Shown here piece after piece: positions 1 through 4,528 of a DNA stretch of 8,678 nucleotides. The stretch spans positions 1-8,678 of the forward strand of contig WLIM01000040.1 of NCBI GenBank assembly GCA_009702205.1. Direction: 5' to 3'. The notes beneath the pieces are model-generated. The model was not told the origin of the DNA. It searched no databases and saw only the letters and a program-made list of their open reading frames with translations. Every line of letters begins with the position of its first letter. Within the stretch, counting starts at the first letter, position 1. Source of the stretch: Actinomycetota bacterium. GTDB lineage: Bacteria; Actinomycetota; Actinomycetes; Nanopelagicales; Nanopelagicaceae. A program made the position numbers and the translations under genes.

Positions 1-84
1 GCCACCGACGGCAGAGGCTGTGCTTCTGCGGAAGTGTGGAACCGCTCAGGTTGGGCATATCCAGGCAGGTGCCTGAATGGCTAA
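1..84 (-). other. GC-rich stretch, probable recA leader (no supported gene)
   Basis: I see no recognisable gene here. By my count 50 of the first 80 bases are G or C, clearly richer than the coding regions that follow. On the minus strand it lies downstream of the SOS box and candidate -10, so it would be the 5' leader of the next gene, inferred to be recA. A minus-strand ATG at 56-58 opens a frame that runs off the window edge (MPNLSGSTLPQ...), but it does not resemble the RecA N-terminus and has no Shine-Dalgarno sequence. A 5 bp hairpin (arms 11-15 and 25-29) and a palindrome (62-75) suggest possible RNA or DNA structure. A plus-strand frame is also open from the left edge to about 140, without recognisable protein features. 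Confidence 0.4.
62..75. repeat. 14-bp palindrome downstream of the SOS promoter
   Basis: CAGGCA-GG-TGCCTG is a perfect inverted repeat with 6-bp arms and a 2-bp centre. This is the same geometry as the SOS box at 93-106, and 17 bp separate the two. It sits just downstream of the candidate -10 on the minus strand, so it could be a second operator or a short leader hairpin. No known regulator is assigned to it. Confidence 0.4.
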
Positions 85-114
85 AGGGTAGCCGAACATC
101 TGTTCGAATGGAAA
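85..114 (-). promoter_or_regulatory. Candidate SOS-regulated promoter (probably recA)
   Basis: Reading the minus strand, a TANNNT-type -10 (TACCCT, 85-90) lies 18 bases from a weak -35 (TTTCCA, 109-114). The SOS box at 93-106 lies wholly within the spacer, where LexA binding would block RNA polymerase. The promoter points leftward out of the window. It follows a DUF3046 gene, which in actinobacteria commonly lies beside recA, so recA is the inferred target. The -35 is poor and the transcription start is not fixed by sequence alone. Confidence 0.55.
93..106. promoter_or_regulatory. LexA-binding SOS box
   Basis: CGAACATCTGTTCG matches the Gram-positive and actinobacterial LexA operator pattern CGAAC-N4-GTTCG exactly, with a near-perfect palindrome (6-bp arms, 2-bp centre). 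On the minus strand it reads CGAACAGATGTTCGGCTA, very like the SOS box region in front of mycobacterial recA as I recall it. It is the only N4-spaced site I found in the window. LexA would repress here until DNA damage activates RecA-dependent LexA self-cleavage. Confidence 0.85.
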
Positions 115-156
115 CAACACGCCGAAATAGCGCGGCTTAATCTGAAATTCGTGGGG

Positions 157-348
157 CTATCTAAATTTTGCAGGCATCTCGGGGTTATGGGCGATGATGC
201 CCTTCCAGATATCCCCTGGCTCCTGGCCCATTACAAGTGCTTGTTCAACCGTTATGCCACCTAATTCAGCATGGACGATATCTCGGCTATAAGTATTTGG
301 ATCTGGAAAATAATCGGCAATGCGAGCGCGTAGCTCTGTTATTCGCAT
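157..348 (-). CDS. DUF3046 family protein
   Basis: This 63-residue protein begins MRITELRARI and contains the core HAELGGITVEQALVMG followed by the D-x-W motif (GDIWKG, residues 46-51). These are hallmarks of the small actinobacterial DUF3046 family, whose members are about 60-80 residues long and typically lie next to recA. Its biochemical role is not known; no membrane segment, signal peptide or catalytic motif is visible. An in-frame TGA lies two codons upstream of the ATG, so the start at 348 is the only reasonable one. It follows the TetR-type gene after 13 bp, so the two are probably co-transcribed. The SOS promoter downstream points away from it, towards the inferred recA. The identification rests on recalled family sequence pattern plus synteny. 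Confidence 0.85.
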   Translation of the reverse strand: MRITELRARIADYFPDPNTYSRDIVHAELGGITVEQALVMGQEPGDIWKGIIAHNPEMPAKFR

Positions 349-361
349 TCTTCAGAGCTCA

Positions 362-859
362 TTACGAAAGTGATCTAGCAATCTGTTCTGCTTGCTTTGC
401 AGATTCTCCGGCAGTCAAAGGTGAGGCAATCTGACCAATTAACCAATGTAGAACCAAGCTTGAATTAGCAGCGCCGAAAACCTTCGCCAAGCTCTCTTGG
501 ACCAGAGTCCAAAGTGGATGAGCGCTGATGGTAACGAAGGCGGCAATATCATCATGATCAGTTTCGGTCATTTTGCGAAGCGCCGGGTCGCTCGAAATCT
601 CACGAGAGAGAATTTGAAGAGCATCCTTCGGTGATGCTGATGCTTTAGCAAGAGCTGCAAGTCTAAGAATTTCAGATTCAAGAAGGCTAAGCATCATCTC
701 TTCTTTATCTGCAAAGTGGTTATAAACAGTTGCTCTAGAAACTTGGGCCCGCGCAGCGATATCAACCATATTTGATTCGTAGGATCCAACTTCTGCAATA
801 ACTGTTTTGGCGCCCGAAAGAATTGCGCTGCGGGAACGTTGGGCTGGTGCTACGGTCAT
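362..859 (-). CDS. TetR/AcrR-family transcriptional regulator
   Basis: This is a 165-residue one-component DNA-binding regulator, short for the family (usually about 190-210 residues). The N-terminal helix-turn-helix spans about residues 10-56. It has the typical block MVDIAARAQVSRATVYNHF (31-49), followed by DKEEM, which marks TetR recognition helices. The C-terminal part (about 60-165) would be the helical ligand-binding and dimerisation domain; it has no recognisable ligand signature and ends just after a helix-like segment, so the final helix of longer members may be missing. The ATG at 859 has a modest GGAAAA Shine-Dalgarno-like sequence nearby. The gene lies 51 bp after clgR and 13 bp before the DUF3046 gene. 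A 7-bp-arm palindrome in its upstream spacer could be its own operator. Ligand and targets cannot be read from the sequence. Confidence 0.85.
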   Translation of the reverse strand: MTVAPAQRSRSAILSGAKTVIAEVGSYESNMVDIAARAQVSRATVYNHFADKEEMMLSLLESEILRLAALAKASASPKDALQILSREISSDPALRKMTETDHDDIAAFVTISAHPLWTLVQESLAKVFGAANSSLVLHWLIGQIASPLTAGESAKQAEQIARSLS

Positions 860-863
860 TGAA

Positions 864-886
864 TTTTCCAGTTTTCCAAATTTTCC
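864..886 (-). repeat. Three spaced GGAAAA repeats before the TetR-type gene
   Basis: On the minus strand GGAAAA occurs three times (864-869, 872-877, 881-886) at 8 and 9 base steps, in the 51 bp spacer before the regulator. The copy closest to the ATG could act as a weak ribosome binding site. The others may be chance in an A-rich spacer or part of an operator. Confidence 0.4.
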
Positions 887-894
887 TAAATTTG
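877..894. promoter_or_regulatory. Candidate operator of the TetR-type regulator
   Basis: CAAATTT-tcct-AAATTTG is a perfect inverted repeat with 7-bp arms and a 4-bp centre, 17 bases upstream of the regulator's start codon. TetR-family proteins commonly bind such 15-20 bp palindromes in front of their own genes, so autoregulation is plausible. AT-rich DNA yields such palindromes by chance more easily, and no promoter element could be placed firmly around it. Confidence 0.4.
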
Positions 895-910
895 CCTCGC
901 TAGCAAAAGG

Positions 911-1198
911 CTAAGCGGCGGCTTCTACAACAGTTAGTGATGGAGCATTGGTTGCAAGTAGCGCAATTGATACATCAGAGATAACGCTTAGAAGTGTTAG
1001 ATCCAATGCTTGGCAGATTGAATTTAGAAGTTCTGAAGATGCTTCTTTCTGTCCACGCTCTACCTCTGAAAGATAACCCAAGGAGACGCGTGCACTTTTA
1101 GCAACATCACGAAGGGTGCGACCTTGTGAAATGCGAGCTTGGCGCAGGGTGCTCCCAATATGGGTTCTAAGAAGGGTTACTTCATTTACGGCGCTCAC
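911..1198 (-). CDS. clgR: ClgR-like XRE-family transcriptional regulator
   Basis: This 95-residue protein carries an XRE/Cro-type helix-turn-helix at about residues 13-70. It contains GRTLRDVAKSARVSLGYLSE (26-45) followed by VERGQKEASSELL, which is nearly diagnostic of ClgR. In Corynebacterium, Streptomyces and Mycobacterium ClgR activates clp protease and other stress genes, and its own level is controlled by ClpP proteolysis. The protein ends in EAAA, consistent with the alanine-ended C-terminal degradation tag described for Streptomyces ClgR. The start is GTG, and its first four bases overlap the cinA stop (GTGA), implying translational coupling. No obvious Shine-Dalgarno precedes it. The position after pgsA and cinA is the conserved one in actinobacteria. 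Confidence 0.9.
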   Translation of the reverse strand: MSAVNEVTLLRTHIGSTLRQARISQGRTLRDVAKSARVSLGYLSEVERGQKEASSELLNSICQALDLTLLSVISDVSIALLATNAPSLTVVEAAA

Positions 1199-1674
1199 AG
1201 GAGAAGAATACGCGAAAAAGTCGCTAACGCGCTCTCAATTGTGGCATTTCTTACCGTGGCGCGGTCCCCTGAAATCGAAAGTTCAATGGCGACGCACTCT
1301 CTCTTGGAGGCGATCGCAAGCCACACCGTCCCGGCGCTTTTGCCATATGCCTTTCCAGGTCCAGCTACACCGGTTGTCGAAATTGCATAGTCAGATTTAA
1401 AAAGTTGGCGAACGTTCTCTGCCATTGCTTTTGCAACTTCTTCAGATACTGCGCTGTATTTTGTAATGATCCGTTTTGGAACTTCCAATAATTTATTCTT
1501 ACTGGTGTCGCTATATGTTGTGATGCCACCAAGAAATACTTCTGAAGATCCAGCGACTTCGGTTAATGCTGCGCCCAATCCGCCGCCAGTTAGTGATTCG
1601 GCAACGCAAACTGTCTTGCCGGATTTTATTAATTGCTTTACTACTGTCGTAGCTAAATCCAAATTGCTCTTCAC
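1195..1674 (-). CDS. cinA: CinA-family nicotinamide-nucleotide amidohydrolase (PncC domain)
   Basis: This 159-residue protein corresponds to the C-terminal PncC domain of CinA only; the N-terminal molybdopterin-binding-like (COG1058) domain of full-length CinA is absent. PncC enzymes deamidate nicotinamide mononucleotide to nicotinate mononucleotide, recycling NMN from NAD-using reactions such as DNA ligation. Family blocks seen are VAESLTGGGLGAALTEVAGS (24-43), then FLGGITTYSDTSKNKLL (47-63), TGVAGPGK (101-108) and GTVWLAI (115-121). Ser27 in the AESLTGG block and Lys61 are likely catalytic positions by family comparison. The GTG start overlaps the pgsA stop by four bases (GTGA), and the 3' end overlaps clgR in the same way, so it lies inside a coupled operon. 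A weak AAGG lies about ten bases upstream. Confidence 0.9.
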   Translation of the reverse strand: MKSNLDLATTVVKQLIKSGKTVCVAESLTGGGLGAALTEVAGSSEVFLGGITTYSDTSKNKLLEVPKRIITKYSAVSEEVAKAMAENVRQLFKSDYAISTTGVAGPGKAYGKSAGTVWLAIASKRECVAIELSISGDRATVRNATIESALATFSRILLL

Positions 1675-2204
1675 TTACTTAGAACCTTTTTGAAATAGTC
1701 ATAGCCGGTGCTAATTGTAAGAATTATTGCGACTGCCATAAATGCATCTCTTGGAATCGAGAGCCAGGTTGGTAGCGGCAAAATATAGAAACCCACGCCG
1801 AATCCTTGGAAGGCTGCCTTTAATTTTCCACCCTTGCTTGCTGGAATTACGCCGCCCCGAATAACTGTTAAGCGCAGGATAGTTACTGATATTTCACGGG
1901 CCAAAATAAGAATTGTTACCCACCACCATAGTTTGCCCTGCATCGAGAGGCCAACCATTGCTGCTCCGATTGCGATTTTATCTGCAACCGGATCCAAGAA
2001 AGTTCCAAAGCTCGTAATTTGCTTGCGAGATCGTGCCAATCTTCCATCAAAAAAATCCGTTAATCCAGTAAGAAAGAATCCAATCCAAGCAATTATTCGC
2101 CAGAGTGAATCATCGCCACCATTTTTGAAAAGCGCATAGCAGCAGAATGGAACTGCAACTAACCTAGCAATGGTTAATGAGTTTGGAAGGTTTGGATGTT
2201 TCAT
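1671..2204 (-). CDS. pgsA: CDP-diacylglycerol--glycerol-3-phosphate 3-phosphatidyltransferase
   Basis: This enzyme joins CDP-diacylglycerol and glycerol-3-phosphate to form phosphatidylglycerophosphate, the precursor of phosphatidylglycerol and cardiolipin, at the cytoplasmic membrane. The 177-residue length is typical. The CDP-alcohol phosphotransferase signature is complete: D50, D53-G54, A57-R58, G67, D71 and D75. The N-terminus (PNLPNSLTIARLVAVPF, 4-20) is the classic PgsA opening. Several hydrophobic segments are visible (about 11-27, 35-48, 77-110 and 132-168). Related CDP-alcohol phosphotransferases such as phosphatidylinositol phosphate synthase share the signature, but the opening and the clgR-rimO context favour a PgsA-type enzyme. 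The ATG overlaps the rimO stop (ATGA), and no clear Shine-Dalgarno is seen, as expected for coupled translation. Confidence 0.92.
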   Translation of the reverse strand: MKHPNLPNSLTIARLVAVPFCCYALFKNGGDDSLWRIIAWIGFFLTGLTDFFDGRLARSRKQITSFGTFLDPVADKIAIGAAMVGLSMQGKLWWWVTILILAREISVTILRLTVIRGGVIPASKGGKLKAAFQGFGVGFYILPLPTWLSIPRDAFMAVAIILTISTGYDYFKKVLSK

Positions 2205-3589
2205 AGTGGCACCGCAATTAAATCTACGCCAGAAACTTCAGTGATAATCGCATCGACATACTCCCCGACTTTATATTTCGCGCGACCCTTTATAAATGTT
2301 GATCCATCAACCTCGGGACCTTGGTGTTCAGCACGGCCTTCTTGGCTCTCTTCATCTTCAATCAAGACTCGAACGTGTTCGCCGATTCGCTCTTCGGCTC
2401 TTTGCATTAAGAATTCATCGACCAACTTTGAGAGAAGTTCTACGCGAGAATTGATTACATCCTGATCAACTTTGTCGCTAAGCGTTAGGGCTTCAGTCTT
2501 ATCTTCATCTGAATAGCCAAAGACGCCAATTGCATCCAACCTTGCTTGGGATAAGAAATTAATTAGCTCTTCAAATTCGGCATCGGTTTCACCGGGGAAC
2601 CCCACAATTACATTTGAGCGGATTCCGGCTTGTGGTGAAAGTGCGCGAATCTGAGATATCAAATGCAAGAAAGAATCGGTGTCACCGAAGCGGCGCATTC
2701 TGCGAAGGACAGTAGGGCTGGCATGCTGGAAAGAAAGATCAAAGTAGGGCACAACTTTTGGAACTGAAATCATTGCTTGAATCAAAGATGGACGCATTTC
2801 AGCAGGTTGAAGATATGAAAGTCTGATTCGCTCGACACCAGGAATACTTGAAATTTCTGGCAACATATTTTCAAGAACCTGCATATCTCTAAAATCTTTG
2901 CCGTAAGAGGTTGTGTTTTCGCTGACAAGAAAGAGTTCACTTACTCCTTGATCTGCCAACCACTTTGCCTCTTCAATAATTTCTACTGGTCGCCTCGAAA
3001 CAAATGAGCCACGGAACATCGGAATCGCACAGAATGAACAGCGTCTGTCACAACCGGAAGCAATCTTTAGCGGTGCAATTGGAGCGCTCTCCAAACGTTT
3101 GCGCTGAAGTTTTTCTGGTGGTGCGATTAATTTTTGACGTTCGGCCGGAGCTATAGGAAGCAATGCTCTGCGATCTTTTGGAGAATGAGCCGCGATAGAA
3201 CCACCGTTAATAATTGTCTGCAAACGAAGTGAAATATCTTGATAATCATCGAATCCTAGAATTGCATCTGCTTCGGGAAGCGCTTCTGATAATTCATTGC
3301 CGTAACGCTCTGCCATACAACCAACCGCGACCACCGCTTTAGTTGTTCCATTGCCCTTTAGCGAGTGCGCTTCAAGAAGAGCATCGACTGAATCTTTTTT
3401 TGCACTTTCAATAAATCCGCAGGTATTTACGAGTGCAACTTCGGCTTGCGCTGGATCATCAACGAGAGTCCAGCCATCTGCAGAAAGCCGTCCTGCGAGT
3501 TCTTCTGAATCAACTTCATTTCTAGCGCATCCAAGTGTTACTAGCGCGACAGTTCGAGGCTTCTTTAGAATCAGATCCTCGGCGCTCAT
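2201..3589 (-). CDS. rimO: Ribosomal protein S12 methylthiotransferase RimO
   Basis: RimO is a radical-SAM enzyme that adds a methylthio group to the conserved aspartate of ribosomal protein S12, using two [4Fe-4S] clusters. At 462 residues it has the usual architecture. The N-terminal UPF0004 domain carries Cys21 (TLGCARNEVDSE), Cys57 (VNTCGFI) and Cys91 (AVGCMAERYG). The radical-SAM core carries the CxxxCxxC motif at Cys180, Cys184 and Cys187 (GCDRRCSFCAIP). A TRAM domain lies at about 395-462. FRGSFVSRRP and SENTTSYG favour RimO over the related tRNA enzyme MiaB. A TAG lies in frame directly before the ATG, fixing the start. There is no Shine-Dalgarno, but a TANNNT element seven bases upstream suggests a leaderless message. 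It heads the coupled rimO-pgsA-cinA-clgR unit. Confidence 0.95.
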   Translation of the reverse strand: MSAEDLILKKPRTVALVTLGCARNEVDSEELAGRLSADGWTLVDDPAQAEVALVNTCGFIESAKKDSVDALLEAHSLKGNGTTKAVVAVGCMAERYGNELSEALPEADAILGFDDYQDISLRLQTIINGGSIAAHSPKDRRALLPIAPAERQKLIAPPEKLQRKRLESAPIAPLKIASGCDRRCSFCAIPMFRGSFVSRRPVEIIEEAKWLADQGVSELFLVSENTTSYGKDFRDMQVLENMLPEISSIPGVERIRLSYLQPAEMRPSLIQAMISVPKVVPYFDLSFQHASPTVLRRMRRFGDTDSFLHLISQIRALSPQAGIRSNVIVGFPGETDAEFEELINFLSQARLDAIGVFGYSDEDKTEALTLSDKVDQDVINSRVELLSKLVDEFLMQRAEERIGEHVRVLIEDEESQEGRAEHQGPEVDGSTFIKGRAKYKVGEYVDAIITEVSGVDLIAVPL

Positions 3590-3596
3590 CTACGCC

Positions 3597-3602
3597 ATCT
3601 TA
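3597..3602 (-). promoter_or_regulatory. Candidate -10 element for a leaderless rimO transcript
   Basis: On the minus strand TAAGAT fits the actinobacterial TANNNT -10 pattern. Seven bases (GGCGTAG) separate it from the rimO ATG, so transcription would begin at or next to the A of the start codon. The absence of a Shine-Dalgarno sequence supports this. No convincing -35 is seen, as is common at actinobacterial promoters. Confidence 0.45.
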
Positions 3603-3607
3603 CATTG

Positions 3608-3633
3608 GGTTAAGTTTTAAGTTGTGCTTAACC
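3608..3633 (-). repeat. Inverted repeat spanning the rodZ stop codon, with a 7-bp tandem repeat
   Basis: GGTTAAG (3608-3614) and CTTAACC (3627-3633) are perfect 7-bp arms around a 12-base loop; the rodZ TAA stop lies in one arm. Within it TTAAGTT is repeated twice head to tail (3610-3623), so the arm can pair in two alternative ways. There is no U-tract on the minus-strand side, so it is not a standard intrinsic terminator. It could affect mRNA processing, partial termination or binding of a regulator upstream of rimO. Confidence 0.4.
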
Positions 3634-4374
3634 GTTATTTGAATTGCCTGGTTCGAAGGAGAGGTGAACTACTTCCCCAGTCCCACCAGGTGTCCCAATT
3701 TCCCGGCCATTTACATTCAAGGAAACTGCCGCAGCATTTCCAATTGTTACCTGTAATAGCTGGTCATCGGTAAATGACTTAGTTTCGCCATTTGAAATAG
3801 AGCCACTAAATACTTGGGCCCCGCTTGCATCTTGGATTCCCATCCAAGATTTTCCTGAAATACCTGTAACAACTAGTGAAACACCGCTCGTCTTTGTAGC
3901 GACAACGGTTGAGTTTTTATCAGTTGTTGAAGGGACCGCACCTTGACTTGACGGATTAGGTGAGGTTTCGTTACTTGGGAAGAGTGAGATAACTGCAGGA
4001 ACTGCAATCAGAAGTGCAACTACTCCGGCTGCTACTGAAGCTAAAGCTTTGTAAGAAACTTGAGGTCTTACTGGGCGAGGCTTAACAACGCTGCTCTCTT
4101 CAAGAAGATCAATCATTGGGCGATCAAAATCACCGGTTGCTTTTGCAAACTTTTCAATTAGCGAATCAGCGTTCAACTTTAAAACTTTTGCAATTGTACG
4201 GATGTGGCCACGAGCGTAAGCATTTCCACCACAGCTAGAAAAATTATCTGATTCAATGTCAGCAATAACAGCTTCACGAATGCGAGTAATCTCAGCAATT
4301 TTATTTAGTGTATAACCAGCACGTTCGCGTGCATCGCGAATCTCGGTGCCGAGAGTTAAATTATCTAAACTCAT
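3628..4374 (-). CDS. rodZ: RodZ-like membrane protein with HTH and DUF4115 domains
   Basis: This 248-residue protein has the RodZ-type layout. A cytoplasmic helix-turn-helix of the HTH_25 type lies at about 7-75 (LGTEIRDARERAGYTLNKIA, then SSCGGNAYARGHIRTIAKVL). A basic Pro/Arg linker (about 98-107) is followed by one membrane segment (about 109-132, ALASVAAGVVALLIAVPAVI). A Ser/Thr/Pro/Asn-rich linker (133-160) leads to a C-terminal extracytoplasmic DUF4115-like beta domain (about 164-240, with SWMGIQDASGAQVFSG and VNGREIG). RodZ links MreB to the envelope in rod-shaped bacteria; in actinobacteria the paralogues' role is less settled, so a shape or envelope role is inferred. A GAGGA Shine-Dalgarno lies six bases before the ATG. 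It is preceded by a 154 bp spacer holding a candidate promoter and lies between ftsK and rimO. Confidence 0.85.
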   Translation of the reverse strand: MSLDNLTLGTEIRDARERAGYTLNKIAEITRIREAVIADIESDNFSSCGGNAYARGHIRTIAKVLKLNADSLIEKFAKATGDFDRPMIDLLEESSVVKPRPVRPQVSYKALASVAAGVVALLIAVPAVISLFPSNETSPNPSSQGAVPSTTDKNSTVVATKTSGVSLVVTGISGKSWMGIQDASGAQVFSGSISNGETKSFTDDQLLQVTIGNAAAVSLNVNGREIGTPGGTGEVVHLSFEPGNSNNG

Positions 4375-4380
4375 TTGAAT

Positions 4381-4385
4381 TCCTC
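4381..4385 (-). promoter_or_regulatory. Ribosome binding site of the rodZ-like gene
   Basis: GAGGA on the minus strand lies six bases before the ATG. It is the clearest Shine-Dalgarno sequence in the window, contrasting with the weak or absent sites in front of rimO, pgsA and clgR. It supports the ATG at 4374 as the start and implies a message with a real 5' leader. Confidence 0.7.
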
Positions 4386-4400
4386 AAGACTGAAACATGG

Positions 4401-4443
4401 AAGGGGATTTCCAAGGCCCTAAGGGTAAAACCACTATCCCCTT
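4401..4443 (-). repeat. Promoter-spanning 8-bp inverted repeat before the rodZ-like gene
   Basis: AAGGGGAT (4401-4408) and ATCCCCTT (4436-4443) are perfect inverted arms separated by 27 bases. One arm lies in the spacer between the candidate -35 and -10, the other just downstream of the expected transcription start. A small nested palindrome (CCCTAAGGG, 4417-4425 but with a C/G/A-centred 4-bp match) overlaps the -10. The layout would suit a dimeric regulator binding on both sides of the start site. As RNA it lacks a U-tract and does not look like a terminator. Confidence 0.45.
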
Positions 4444-4451
4444 TGCCACAA
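4422..4451 (-). promoter_or_regulatory. Candidate promoter of the rodZ-like gene
   Basis: On the minus strand TTGTGG (4446-4451) and TACCCT (4422-4427) are separated by 18 bases, an acceptable sigma-A/HrdB-type layout with a TANNNT -10. The predicted start would give a leader of about 40 bases ending in the GAGGA ribosome binding site. The spacer from 4375 to 4528 holds no gene; apart from this promoter and the inverted repeat I see nothing in it. Confidence 0.45.
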
Positions 4452-4528
4452 GTTGGGAGAAGGACTAGCGGATGAATTCACCCCTGCCCTGACCCATACG
4501 CAAAGGCTCACGCTGAATTACAACTTTT

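Noticed and set aside
121..136. GCCG...CGGC imperfect inverted repeat upstream of the SOS box, possibly a ClgR site
   Set aside because: Only 4-bp arms with an 8-base spacer, and the inner CGC/GCG spacing is seven bases, not five.
1222..1232. CGCTAACGCGC close to clgR, resembling a ClgR operator
   Set aside because: The recalled consensus CGCYNANRGCG needs five bases between the CGC and GCG halves; here there are four. It also lies in the cinA coding sequence.
1116..1400. Plus-strand open frames opposite clgR and cinA
   Set aside because: They are antisense to well-supported genes and their translations show no family features.
2370..2381. CGAACGTGTTCG, resembling a second SOS box
   Set aside because: The half-sites are separated by two bases instead of four, and it lies inside the rimO coding sequence, so it does not fit the LexA operator.
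4375..4528. Possible tRNA or small RNA gene in the ftsK-rodZ spacer
   Set aside because: No T-loop-like sequence, cloverleaf arms or terminator were found; a promoter region explains the spacer better.
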